Shown here piece by piece: positions 16,980 to 24,544 of a DNA stretch of 64,000 bases. Numbering within the stretch: the stretch's first letter is position 1; each line of letters opens with the position of its first letter. The notes beneath the pieces are model-generated. The model had not been told where the DNA came from. It did not search any database and saw nothing but the letters and a program-made list of their open reading frames with translations. The stretch comes from Bacteroides sp. An322. GTDB taxonomy: Bacteria > Bacteroidota > Bacteroidia > Bacteroidales > Bacteroidaceae. The stretch spans positions 1-64,000 of the forward strand of contig NZ_NFIN01000006.1 of the NCBI RefSeq assembly GCF_002161765.1, given 5' to 3'. A program made the position numbers and the translations under genes.

Positions 16980-18053
16980 TTAGTAGTGAAAATCGGGATT
17001 GTAACGGTATCCCTTTCCTTCCTTTACAATCATACGCTTGTTCACGAGGAACGTGTTCAATGCCACGAGGACATTGCGTCCCCGCTCGTAGCCGATGCTT
17101 GCATAGCCCTGCTTCAACGCCTGTATGACGTTGGAATAGCCCTGCACGGTGCGCTTGCCGAAACCGTTTTCCAACGCCGTGCGGTGCTGCTGTTCAGTCA
17201 GTTCCGTAAGCGGGAAACTTTTTTCCTGCTTGGGCTGCTGGAATACATAGCCGTCCACGACTTCGGGCAATGCGCTGTCGTTGATGCGGAAGGCGAAAGG
17301 CTCGAAGTCCCGGTCGCGTATATGTGCCACCTTTACCTCGCTGATGTTCCCGTCCTGCGTGCTCTTGGTGATTTGCAGGACGGTTTCCGCCTTGTTGTTC
17401 AGTTCCGTACCGATATGTCCCCTCGTATTGTCATCCCCCTTGTTCAGATGCAGCACGGTATGAATGTGCAGGTTGTATCCGCTTGACCAGCGCATGAGCA
17501 GGTTTATCAGGTCGGTCGATTCGCTGGGGCTGTTGATGTCATACATCAGGTCGCGGATGCCGTCAATGATGAGCAGCCCCACATCGGGCATGTTCTCCAG
17601 CATATACTCGATAATCCGCTTCCGCATGTCAGGGGTCTGTTCCCTGAGCACGATGAAAACAAAGTCGTCCCTGTCCTGGTCGGTCGGCAGTCCGGCAAGC
17701 CGCAGGATGCGTTCCATCACCTTGTGGCAATGGTATCTGCTCTGTTCGGTGTCCACATAAAGGATTTTCCGTTTGTCCGGAGGCAGGCACGCCGAATAGT
17801 GCAGCACCTCGTCATTGGTCAGTGCCGCTGCAACGATGGCGGAGATGTTGAACGTCTTCTTGCTTTTCGCCTTGCCTGTGGAGGCGCTGAAGTTGCCCAG
17901 CGTCCCGATGGTGGAGCCGTTCACCCAAAGGATTTCGGGCGGCACGTCGTAGGTATCTGTCACTTTTAGGCGGATGATCTTCCAAAGAGCTGCGAAGTCC
18001 TCCTTTTTCATGATGGCACTCCCTTTAGCCTCTATGCTTTCTTTGTTTTCCAT
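16980..18053 (-). CDS. RepA-like AAA ATPase / replicative helicase
   Basis: The 357-residue protein belongs to the RecA-fold hexameric helicase group related to plasmid RSF1010 RepA. The Walker A region is GNFSASTGKAKSKKTF at about 53-68. A following strand (ILYVDTEQSRYHCHKV) carries the catalytic acidic residue, and the Walker B strand is LLIIDGIRDLMYD at about 160-172. A C-terminal winged-helix-like segment (TEQQHRTALENGFGKRTVQG) may bind DNA. Together with the toprim gene it forms a replication module. It starts 5 bases downstream of the HTH gene, consistent with one operon. Confidence 0.85.
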   Translation of the reverse strand: MENKESIEAKGSAIMKKEDFAALWKIIRLKVTDTYDVPPEILWVNGSTIGTLGNFSASTGKAKSKKTFNISAIVAAALTNDEVLHYSACLPPDKRKILYVDTEQSRYHCHKVMERILRLAGLPTDQDRDDFVFIVLREQTPDMRKRIIEYMLENMPDVGLLIIDGIRDLMYDINSPSESTDLINLLMRWSSGYNLHIHTVLHLNKGDDNTRGHIGTELNNKAETVLQITKSTQDGNISEVKVAHIRDRDFEPFAFRINDSALPEVVDGYVFQQPKQEKSFPLTELTEQQHRTALENGFGKRTVQGYSNVIQALKQGYASIGYERGRNVLVALNTFLVNKRMIVKEGKGYRYNPDFHY

Positions 18054-18058
18054 GGGCT

Positions 18059-18346
18059 TTACTTCTTTAAGGAACGGTTAAGGACATACTTCTGCGCTTC
18101 CTGCTCTATCTGCGTTTTGGTCTTTACCGGATTCTGGCGGAGCCATGCTTCCAGTTCAGACTTCTCGAAATAGAGCATCTTCCCCTGCGGCTTGTAGTGG
18201 GGAATCAGGTTGCCTGAAGTCAGCTTGTAGAGATAGCTTTTCGACAGGCAGAGGAATGCGCTCGCTTCATCGAAGCTAAGCACATTCTTGGTCATAAACA
18301 GCATTCTTTCGAGTTCTTCCACTCGCATTTCCAAAGTCTTTTCCAT
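18059..18346 (-). CDS. xis: Excisionase-like helix-turn-helix protein
   Basis: With the start at 18346 (MEKTLEMRVEELERML) the protein has 95 residues. The first 20 form a short coiled coil. An HTH_17/MerR-like winged helix follows: LSFDEASAFLCLSKSYLYKL, then TSGNLIPHYKPQGKMLYFEK and SELEAWLRQNP, a very typical excisionase/DNA-binding domain pattern. In Bacteroides elements such proteins control excision or transcription of the downstream replication and mobilization genes. The symbol is a functional guess. An alternative start at 18430 would add a poorly structured N-terminus that crosses the leader region and is less likely. Confidence 0.8.
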   Translation of the reverse strand: MEKTLEMRVEELERMLFMTKNVLSFDEASAFLCLSKSYLYKLTSGNLIPHYKPQGKMLYFEKSELEAWLRQNPVKTKTQIEQEAQKYVLNRSLKK

Positions 18347-18518
18347 ATTGTCTTTAACTTTTCGGTGATACAATATGAAGGTGCGCACCCTCGTTTCTTT
18401 TTTGATGGGGCAAAAATCGGCATCTTCCAAAACATCAACACATAAGTTACGGGTAACTCACGTGAAATATTTTTGTTTTGACCTATGCCGACATGCCGCA
18501 TCGTTTTGTTAACGGGGG

Positions 18519-18526
18519 CAAAGTTA
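18519..18526 (-). promoter_or_regulatory. -7 element upstream of the HTH-repA-toprim genes
   Basis: TAACTTTG on the minus strand matches the Bacteroides -7 consensus. No convincing -33 box is seen. Between it and the HTH start lies the palindrome GTTACGGGTAAC (near 18446-18457), a possible operator. Confidence 0.45.
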
Positions 18527-18578
18527 AAGGCTTGGAAATGAAGTCTAATTGAGCTTTGTTTGACCGCTCAGACTATGC

Positions 18579-19487
18579 TCAACCTTTTTGCAGTTGCTTG
18601 ATGTATTTGTCTATGATTTCGTATCCTTTCGGGTAGATGCACTTCACGTTGTCTGTCGCGCTCGACAAGTCGCTGCGTGTGAGGTATTTGTCTTTTATCT
18701 TGGCAAGTACCAGCTTGTTGTTGGCTATGACGGACTGCCACTCATAAGCGATATAGTTGTAGCAGCTAAGCTGCATCATCAGATAAGCCAGCAAGCGGTT
18801 GTTGTTGGACTTCAATACCCCGTTCAGTTTGCAGGCGAAGAAGTCCGAAAGGATTTTCGGGGTGATTGTCGTGGTGAATATGTGCGCTTCGTTGATACAT
18901 TCGACCAACAGTTTGATTTGTTGCGTTGTAAGGACTGATTTGAATGGATTGGATTTCCCGACTATCTTGGTCGGCTCAGGCTGTGCCTTCTCTTCTTCTT
19001 TTGGCTGTTCTTCTGATTTCTCATCCAAAGGAACAGAGGCATGACTGGCGTCCTCCGATTGTTGGAGGTATTCCAGATATTGGGTCTGCATGACAAGGTG
19101 CACAATGGAAGAAAAGAACGGAAGCTGCTCATCATAGCAAGTGGAAGATTGCAGGTATTTGTCCATATCAGAAGAAGAACATTGGAACGAAATATATTTT
19201 TTCCGCTCGTCAAGAGAGAGATTTTCGAAGAAACCGCTTTCCCAAAGGAAGTCCGGCATCAGTATGTCAAAACGTATATTGTGCAGGGCACGGTTCTTTT
19301 GGCATAGGGATACAAGGTTCTCGGTCACGTTGAAAATTTCTTGCCGGATGTAGTCATTCATTTGCGCTTCCGTCAGGTATTCACGCTTTAAGGCAAGCGC
19401 ATTAGTTTTCATCCCGTATTCATGGGCAACACATTTATCAAGTAACTGCTGTATCTTTTTGAAGTTGGTTTCTCTGAAATCTTTCAT
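18579..19487 (-). CDS. Unknown protein of the mobilizable element
   Basis: I do not recognise this 302-residue protein. It is soluble, with no signal peptide. The N-terminal two thirds are helical (MKDFRETNFKKIQQLLDKCV, YLTEAQMNDYIRQEIFNVTE). A low-complexity acidic linker follows (DEKSEEQPKEEEKAQPEP). The C-terminal part (about 190-302) contains SVLTTQQIKLLVECINEAHI and FFACKLNGVLKSNNNRLLAY, which suggests an alpha-helical regulatory or DNA-associated domain. It is transcribed toward the HTH gene from next to the right att site. Its place at the element's end suggests a regulatory or excision role, but no function is assigned. Confidence 0.6.
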   Translation of the reverse strand: MKDFRETNFKKIQQLLDKCVAHEYGMKTNALALKREYLTEAQMNDYIRQEIFNVTENLVSLCQKNRALHNIRFDILMPDFLWESGFFENLSLDERKKYISFQCSSSDMDKYLQSSTCYDEQLPFFSSIVHLVMQTQYLEYLQQSEDASHASVPLDEKSEEQPKEEEKAQPEPTKIVGKSNPFKSVLTTQQIKLLVECINEAHIFTTTITPKILSDFFACKLNGVLKSNNNRLLAYLMMQLSCYNYIAYEWQSVIANNKLVLAKIKDKYLTRSDLSSATDNVKCIYPKGYEIIDKYIKQLQKG

Positions 19488-19658
19488 ATACGTTGTGCAT
19501 TAAAATCGGTTTGGGTTACAAAGATAAGTGATGGATACCGTTTTCAAAGCAAACAAAAGCAGGAGAAAGGAAGAAATATGCAGCATCTTCGTTAATAAAG
19601 CATAAATATAAGGTTGCTAAAACGGCGAAAGTACTCTTTCTTTTTCTTTTCGTCAGGA

Positions 19659-19674
19659 AGTACACTTTTAGTAC
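19659..19674. other. Candidate right attachment site of the mobilizable element
   Basis: This is the second copy of the 16-bp repeat AGTACACTTTTAGTAC, identical to 8774-8789. The tRNA-Leu terminator begins 16 bases beyond it, so the insertion left the tRNA unit intact. Confidence 0.75.
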
Positions 19675-19689
19675 GCCCGATAAAAAGAA

Positions 19690-19723
19690 AAACCCTTGAT
19701 AATCAACTGATTATCAAGGGTTT
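19690..19723 (-). terminator. Terminator of the first tRNA-Leu
   Basis: AAACCCTTGATAATCA and its complement form a perfect 16-bp stem with almost no loop. On the minus strand the stem is followed by a T-rich tract. It lies 4 bases beyond the tRNA 3' end. Confidence 0.9.
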
Positions 19724-19727
19724 GAAG

Positions 19728-19811
19728 TACCCAAACCCGGGGTCGAACCGGGATGGATTTTACTCCACTGGTGTTTGAGACCAGCGCGTCTACCGATTCC
19801 GCCATCTGGGC
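19728..19811 (-). tRNA. tRNA-Leu (anticodon CAA), copy 1
   Basis: The 84-base type II tRNA has acceptor arms GCCCAGA and TTTGGGT with discriminator A. The anticodon stem-loop is CTGGT-CTCAAAC-ACCAG (anticodon CAA, reading UUG). It has a long variable arm and the T-arm CGGTTCGACCCCG. CCA is not encoded. It differs from the copy at 27725-27808 by a single base in the 3' acceptor strand, which turns a G-C pair into G-U. Confidence 0.96.
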
Positions 19812-19831
19812 AACTTTTTTCGATTGCGGTG

Positions 19832-19863
19832 CAAAGGTAGGGAGTTTTATTGAAACTACCAAA
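19832..19863 (-). promoter_or_regulatory. Promoter of tRNA-Leu copy 1
   Basis: On the minus strand TTTG (19860-19863) and TACCTTTG (19832-19839) are spaced by 20 bases, a near-perfect Bacteroides promoter. The -7 box ends about 20 bases upstream of the mature tRNA. Confidence 0.85.
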
Positions 19864-19927
19864 TGTTTCTTGAACTTTTTTGAACGCAGAGGCGCAAAAA
19901 CGTTTTAAGATGAATTAAAAACACAAA

Positions 19928-19989
19928 AACACAGAGGCACGGAGTCTTTTTATTTCATTGATTTCTCTGTGTCTCCGTGTCTCTGTGTT
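19928..19989. repeat. Dispersed inverted repeat, CAGAGACACGGAG word type, copy 2
   Basis: The arms are AACACAGAGGCACGGAG (19928-19944) and its complement with one mismatch (19973-19989). An additional related word (ACGCAGAGGCGCAAAA) lies upstream near 19884. The element fills the gap between the tRNA-Leu promoter and the amtB stop codon and could terminate the nitrogen operon. Confidence 0.8.
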
Positions 19990-20009
19990 CAATTACGGCA
20001 TACGTTGCA

Positions 20010-21386
20010 TTAATGGTTATAAGCCGATTCACCGTGCTCGTAAATGTCGAGCCCTTCTTCTTCCACGCGCTTGTCTACCCGGAGTCCGATGGTGGAATCC
20101 ACTATCTTGAAGAGGATGAAGGTGATTACGGCACTGAACACAATCGATACCAACGTTGCTACAATCTGAATCCAAAGCTGGTGCCAATCGCCGTACAACG
20201 CTCCCTGAACTCCGTCTTCGCCCGAAATGAAGCGGGTGGCAAATACACCGGTCAGGATAGAACCTACGATACCGCCTATGCCGTGTACGCCGAATGCATC
20301 GAGCGCATCGTCATATTTGAACTTAGGCTTGATGACCGCAACCATAAAGAAGCAGATAATCGGGGTGATGATGCCGATGCAGAACGCTCCTAACAGGTCT
20401 ACCGTACCAGCCGCGGGGGTGATAGCCACCAGTCCTGCTACGGCTCCCGTACAAGCTCCGATGGTGGTCGGTTTCTTGTTGCATATCCAGTCGATGACCA
20501 TCCAGGTGATAGCCGCCGTAGCTGTAGCTATATGCGTGACCATGAAGGCGTTAGCGGCAAGCCCGTCGGCGCATAGCCCGCTTCCGGCATTGAACCCGAA
20601 CCAGCCCAGCCACAAGAACGAAGTGCCCATGAATACGAAGGTCACGTTATGCGGTGTGATGGGGTGTCCGATGCGGTAATCCATGCGCTTGCCCAACATG
20701 ATTGCCATAATCAGCGCGGAAATTCCGGCATTGATATGCACTACGGTTCCTCCGGCAAAGTCGATGGCTCCCATTTCCTGAAGGAATCCTCCGCCCCATA
20801 CCCAGTGTGCCATGGGGAAATAAGCCAGAATGGTCCATAACACAATGAATACGATGTAGCCCGAAAACTTGATGCGCTCGGCGAATGCGCCTAATATCAG
20901 AGCCGGAGTGATGATGGCGAACATGCACTGGAACATGGCGAAGAGGATTTCGGGTATATTCCCCGTGGTCAATGTATTGAGGGTGATTCCGTGCAGGAAT
21001 GCTTTATCGAACCCTCCCATGACGCATGCCAAGGGGTTTCCCGATTCGGCGAAACTCGTGTCGAATGCCCAGCTATAGCCAAAGGCAATCCAAAGGACGC
21101 TCACCACACCCACGATGAAAAGGGTCTGCATAATGACACTCAATACATTCTTCTGGCGAACCAAGCCCCCGTAGAACAGGGCAATGCCCGGAATGCTCAT
21201 CAATAAAACCAAAAGCGAAGAAGTCAGAATCCAAGCCGTATTGCCCGAGTCGAGGGCAGGTTCGCTGACCGTAACGGTCTCTTCTATAATCTCTTGTGCG
21301 GGCAAGGCAGGCGCAAACGTAAAAAGCATGAACAGGATTGCGGCATACCTTAACCAAGCGGTGCCGCCTTTTGTATATGTATCCAT
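20010..21386 (-). CDS. amtB: Ammonium transporter AmtB
   Basis: AmtB conducts ammonium across the inner membrane as a trimer. With the start at 21386 (MDTYTKGGTAWLRYAAILF) the protein has 458 residues; the reading frame stays open further upstream, but that part is an arginine-rich shadow of the PII gene. A signal peptide (cleaved near FAPALPAQE) is followed by eleven membrane segments. Typical motifs include IPGIALFYGGLVRQKNVLSV, GLCADGLAANAFMV and DALDAFGVHGIGGIVGSILT, the last carrying a pore histidine. The C-terminal tail that binds PII is present (KRVEEEGLDIYEHGESAYNH). It is last in an operon after an outer-membrane protein and the PII gene, 35 bases downstream of the latter. Confidence 0.97.
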   Translation of the reverse strand: MDTYTKGGTAWLRYAAILFMLFTFAPALPAQEIIEETVTVSEPALDSGNTAWILTSSLLVLLMSIPGIALFYGGLVRQKNVLSVIMQTLFIVGVVSVLWIAFGYSWAFDTSFAESGNPLACVMGGFDKAFLHGITLNTLTTGNIPEILFAMFQCMFAIITPALILGAFAERIKFSGYIVFIVLWTILAYFPMAHWVWGGGFLQEMGAIDFAGGTVVHINAGISALIMAIMLGKRMDYRIGHPITPHNVTFVFMGTSFLWLGWFGFNAGSGLCADGLAANAFMVTHIATATAAITWMVIDWICNKKPTTIGACTGAVAGLVAITPAAGTVDLLGAFCIGIITPIICFFMVAVIKPKFKYDDALDAFGVHGIGGIVGSILTGVFATRFISGEDGVQGALYGDWHQLWIQIVATLVSIVFSAVITFILFKIVDSTIGLRVDKRVEEEGLDIYEHGESAYNH

Positions 21387-21421
21387 AATCTGTATCTCGT
21401 TTATGTGTTGTTGTGTTGTGT

Positions 21422-21778
21422 TTATTTCTCTTGTTCGGCGTTGTATAGCGCGATGTCTCCTCGCTCGCCTGTCCGGATGCGGACGGCGTCTTCTACAGGG
21501 ATGACAAAGATGCGTCCGTCTCCGATTTCTCCCGTTTGGGCGGCTTTCAGGATGGCTTGAATGGTCTTTTCTACGTTCTTCTCGCGCACCACGATAGAGA
21601 GCAGGATGCGCTCTATCGAACTGGTGTCGTACACTACGCCCCGGTAAATGCGCCCTTCGCGGGTCTTTCCTACGCCCCGCACATCGTAATAAGAAAACCA
21701 TTCGATGTCGGCATCCAACAGGGCTTGCTTTACATCGTCGAACCGGGTTCTCCGGATAATCGCTTCAATCTTTTTCAT
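21422..21778 (-). CDS. glnK: PII nitrogen-regulatory protein (GlnB/GlnK)
   Basis: PII trimers sense ATP/ADP and 2-oxoglutarate and gate AmtB. The 118-residue protein starts MKKIEAIIRRTRFDDVKQAL and ends with the family signature TGEIGDGRIFVIPVEDAVRI-RTGERG. The T-loop (RGVGKTREGRIYRGVVYDTS) retains the tyrosine region of YRGxxY. It is one residue shorter than E. coli GlnK before that motif, and the 2-oxoglutarate-contacting glutamine (GRQ in E. coli) appears to be threonine (GKT). Linkage directly upstream of amtB favours the GlnK role. Transcription probably starts ahead of the outer-membrane protein gene. Confidence 0.95.
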   Translation of the reverse strand: MKKIEAIIRRTRFDDVKQALLDADIEWFSYYDVRGVGKTREGRIYRGVVYDTSSIERILLSIVVREKNVEKTIQAILKAAQTGEIGDGRIFVIPVEDAVRIRTGERGDIALYNAEQEK

Positions 21779-21820
21779 AATTGTATTTGTATTTTGTATA
21801 ATTGTATTTTGTAGTTGTAA

Positions 21821-22531
21821 TCAGAAACTTAAGCCTGCTACGAAGTAAGCTCCTTCCGTTGCCGGATTCCATATCACTTGGGCGAATAGCGGAAGCGTCC
21901 ACGATTCGGTTATCTTCAATTCTTTTGTGGCTTTCACTCCCACTTCGGATACCGCGAAGCCGCTCTTGCCTCCGTTGTAGAAATCATTCTCCCAAGGCGT
22001 GGCTCCCACACATGCCGACCAGTCCAGCCCGCCTAAGCGGAAGGGTGCCTCTATCGAGAAATACGAGGCGTAGGCACGTTCTCCGTTGGCTTTATAGCCC
22101 ACATTCCCGGCGAAATTGGTGTACCAGTTCAAGGCAAGCACTCCGAAGTCATATCCTACTTGAGCCTCGAACGTATGGTTCGTGTTGTGCGCTCCGTAAT
22201 GGAAATACCCCGGTCCTCCGTTGAACCAATAATCGGTCACCGATACGCTGAACCCTCCTATGCCATAGCCTAACGTAAGGTCAAACTCTTTCGTGTCCGA
22301 TTTCTCGAATCCTACCGAGCCCCATGCCGAGAGGGAGAACCCTTTATAACCTATTGAAACAGAGGGCTGCACGCTGACATTGCCCAAGTCCTGCCCACGC
22401 CAGATATAGCCGCTCACCAAGTCGGCTCCTACGTTGGCTTCCACCTTGTCTTGTGCCATGAGCACCGCCGGAGACGCTATCGCTATCGCCAATAGCATCT
22501 GGCATTTTTTCTTCAACAATCTTTTCATCAT
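21821..22531 (-). CDS. TorF-like outer-membrane beta-barrel protein of the nitrogen operon
   Basis: With the start at 22531 (MMKRLLKKKCQMLLAIAIAS) the protein has a clear signal peptide, cleaved near PAVLMAQ-DKVEAN. The mature part is an all-beta barrel: alternating strands such as GADLVSGYIWRGQDLGNVSV, SIGYKGFSLSAWGSVGF and a terminal strand ending in aromatic F (GAYFVAGLSF). The sequence after cleavage resembles TorF-family putative porins. It precedes the PII and amtB genes on the same strand with 42 bases between. This suggests it passes a nitrogen source, perhaps ammonium or a small nitrogenous compound, across the outer membrane; the substrate is inference. Confidence 0.82.
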   Translation of the reverse strand: MMKRLLKKKCQMLLAIAIASPAVLMAQDKVEANVGADLVSGYIWRGQDLGNVSVQPSVSIGYKGFSLSAWGSVGFEKSDTKEFDLTLGYGIGGFSVSVTDYWFNGGPGYFHYGAHNTNHTFEAQVGYDFGVLALNWYTNFAGNVGYKANGERAYASYFSIEAPFRLGGLDWSACVGATPWENDFYNGGKSGFAVSEVGVKATKELKITESWTLPLFAQVIWNPATEGAYFVAGLSF

Positions 22532-22624
22532 TCTTTTGTTTTTCTTAAACACTTCTACTGAAAACTCTCTTATTCTATTTACCTTAAAACAATCTCGTTT
22601 TTCTTTGTTCCGAGAGCAAAGGTA

Positions 22625-22950
22625 GAGCTTTTAGCTTTTGCTTCGTATTAGGAATACATACTTTTTTGCTTTTTGTTAAAGGAAGTTTCAATATGTAATG
22701 AATGTATGATTATGTGTTTTCAATTTGAAATTATTATTATGTAAAATAATGAAGATTGTAATGAGGTATTTTGTTTGACGAATCAATAAGTAATCGTATA
22801 TTAGATTTTTCTGTCTTTTTGTTTTGCTGCGTTTGTTTTCCTTGTTGATTTGATACGGAATTTATTTAATGGCTTTTCGGGATAACTTGTTGTCAAAGTA
22901 CGTGGGCTTTGAGAGAGGAATGCAGAATGTAGGTGGGATTTAGATAAAAG
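22625..22950. other. Gene-free AT-rich spacer
   Basis: About 330 bases between the nitrogen operon's start and the terminator at the island border contain no plausible gene, RNA or repeat that I can see. The nitrogen-operon promoter should lie in the first part, but no -33/-7 pair stands out. Confidence 0.6.
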
Positions 22951-22987
22951 AAAAGCTAAGTAATTGGTTATTCAATACTTAGCTTTT
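22951..22987 (-). terminator. Displaced original terminator of tRNA-Leu copy 2
   Basis: AAAAGCTAAGTA pairs perfectly with TACTTAGCTTTT, leaving a 13-base loop. It is directly followed by the left copy of the island's att repeat. It is placed as a tRNA-Leu terminator would be, now separated from its tRNA by 4.7 kb of inserted DNA. Confidence 0.8.
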
Positions 22988-23006
22988 ATCTTCGTACCCA
23001 GACCCG
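22986..23006. other. Left att site of the tRNA-Leu islet
   Basis: TTATCTTCGTACCCAGACCC plus one G is identical to 27716-27736. It ends in the middle of what would be the tRNA T-stem and then diverges, so this copy is a remnant of the original target. Confidence 0.9.
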
Positions 23007-23148
23007 CATTTGAAATATTAAATCTAGAACAATCAGTTTAAATAGCAAAACGATGAAGTTTAAACTAAACTAAACTGATTATTAAATACTTATATTAGAA
23101 TATAAAAGTGATTCAATTTAATTGGATTGAAACAAATTTGGGATAAAC

Positions 23149-23170
23149 GGGAACAATTTGGGAACAATTC
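23149..23170 (+). repeat. Arm-type repeat near the left end of the islet
   Basis: GGGAACAATTTGGGAACAAT with TC is matched at 27649-27669 by GGGAACAAAATGGGAACATT with C, in the same orientation. Each consists of two GGGAACA words. Placement about 140 bases inside the left att and 67 bases inside the right att suits integrase arm-binding sites. Confidence 0.6.
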
Positions 23171-23212
23171 ACTATCTTTGGAGTGTTCAATCCAGAAATA
23201 GAATCGAAGCTT

Positions 23213-23854
23213 ATGAAAGTGACTGCATTCATACGAAAAACGGCAAAGAAGAATGATTTGGAGACCAAAGCCACCATCTATTTCCGCCTGCGTGACGGAA
23301 AGAAAGACATCAAGGCGGCAAGTGAGCTTTCCATTAGCCCCAATCATTGGAGCCCGGAAAAGCAGGGATATAAAGACCGTGTGGCTTTAGTGCCGGAAGA
23401 TGAAAAGATAGACTTGAACCATAAGGTACAGGCATTGACTCGAATGATTGAGAAAGAATATAGGGATGATGCCAACAGCGAATGGTTGGGAGAAGTAATA
23501 GACAGATTCCATCACCCGGACAAATACAAGACGGAAGAAGAACTGGCCGCTGAAAATCCGCCAACTTTTGCCGAACTGTTTGATGAGTTTTTGGAAAAGC
23601 ATAGTTTATCGGAAGTGAGGAAAAAGAATTTCCGTGTGGTGAAAAGAGCTCTCATGCGCTATGAACTGTTCATCAGAGAGACAAGAAGGGGGATGAAAGA
23701 CTTTTCGCTGGACATAAATACAGTTACCAAAGATACGCTTGCAGACATTTGGGATTTTATGGAGAATGAACATGCTTATGCCGAAGAATATCCTGAGATT
23801 TACGCTACTATTCCCGAAAAGCGTACTCCACAACCCAGAGGAATTATTATTTGA
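23213..23854 (+). pseudogene. Truncated tyrosine recombinase (N-terminal half only)
   Basis: The reading frame gives about 213 residues from MKVTAFIRKTAKKNDLETKA, the usual start of Bacteroidetes phage-integrase-family proteins of about 400 residues. The arm-binding domain (FRLRDGKKDIKAASELSISP) is complete. The core-binding domain begins (PPTFAELFDEFLEKHSLSEV) but the frame stops at PEKRTPQPRGIII, so the catalytic domain with the R, H-x-x-R and Y residues is missing. The stop codon is 2 bases from the 3' end of the converging UDG-like gene. It looks as if a deletion or insertion joined the operon to the middle of the integrase. Confidence 0.88.
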
Positions 23855-23855
23855 A

Positions 23856-24542
23856 TTAGAGCATTAATTGTTCCAATAGATGGTCTTGAAATGTTTTCAA
23901 ATTATTATACCAAAAACGTATAGAACTTGGATGATAAGGATTAATAATACATATTTTATGCTTTATATTGGGGATGCTTAAATGGCACACATACCCATCA
24001 GTTTTGATAAGTTCCTTTTTGTCTATCAGATATTTGTTATTTTTGATTGGAGTATTTACAACACATCCCCATACAATAACAATATCAGGCTTCAACTCGG
24101 TAACTACATCCAAAAAAGCATTGAAGTCTCTTGGAGATAGGTCTGACTCTTTTGTTTCTCGGTATTTTTCCCCTTCTTCTACAGGTAAGATGAATTGGAC
24201 ATAGTTTGTGAATGATAGATGAGACCAAATCTTTTCGTAGTCATCGGTTCCGACAAATTTGCTTATACTTGTTGCGAACCTCTTATAAGCAATTGTTTCA
24301 TCTTCTATACTGTAAGTTGGCTCATTATGAAGTGTTTTTCCTTTTGACTTGTAGATTTTGCATTCTTTATCATAAGGACTTGAATCCTTTAGATTTATGT
24401 CGGTACATTTTTTGCAATCGTCATTACCGTTAATAAATGGGCAATAAAAGCTGGCACCAATTACAAGAATTTTTTTCTTTTTTGTGCCAACACCACATTC
24501 ATAGTACTTCCCTTTGAACGGAATGAAAAAATTATTTTTCAT
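23856..24542 (-). CDS. Protein resembling the uracil-DNA glycosylase fold, coupled to the nuclease lipoprotein
   Basis: The 228-residue soluble protein starts 2 bases after the nuclease gene's stop codon (TAG-AT-ATG), so translation is coupled. Features recalling the UDG superfamily are an early glycine strand (KKILVIGASFYCPF), a middle SFTNYVQFILP segment, a strand with KPDIVIVWGCVVNTPI, and a late INPYHPSS motif like the HPS of UDGs. Four cysteines near the N-terminus (CPFINGNDDCKKC and KECKIY) could bind a metal. The position immediately after a toxin-type gene is where an immunity protein is usually found; it could instead be an effector of a defence operon. Both the fold and the role are inference. 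Confidence 0.5.
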   Translation of the reverse strand: MKNNFFIPFKGKYYECGVGTKKKKILVIGASFYCPFINGNDDCKKCTDINLKDSSPYDKECKIYKSKGKTLHNEPTYSIEDETIAYKRFATSISKFVGTDDYEKIWSHLSFTNYVQFILPVEEGEKYRETKESDLSPRDFNAFLDVVTELKPDIVIVWGCVVNTPIKNNKYLIDKKELIKTDGYVCHLSIPNIKHKICIINPYHPSSIRFWYNNLKTFQDHLLEQLML

Positions 24543-24544
24543 AT

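Larger units (their letters stand above)
8774..19674. mobile_element. Integrative mobilizable element of about 10.9 kb carrying kup
   Basis: The bounds are the 16-bp direct repeats at 8774-8789 and 19659-19674. In order the element holds a tyrosine recombinase, a DUF1016 nuclease, a Kup potassium transporter, a membrane-anchored coiled-coil protein, a relaxase, a MobC-type accessory protein, a candidate oriT, a toprim protein, a RepA-like ATPase, an excisionase-like HTH protein and an unknown protein. No type IV secretion or coupling-protein gene is present, so it should depend on a helper conjugative element. The insertion separates the susC leader region from the terminator of tRNA-Leu. The repeat is not part of the tRNA. 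Confidence 0.82.

Noticed and set aside
21387-21701. Extended N-terminus of AmtB upstream of 21386
   Set aside because: The added part is arginine-rich, overlaps the PII gene on the same strand in another frame, and would precede a normal signal peptide.
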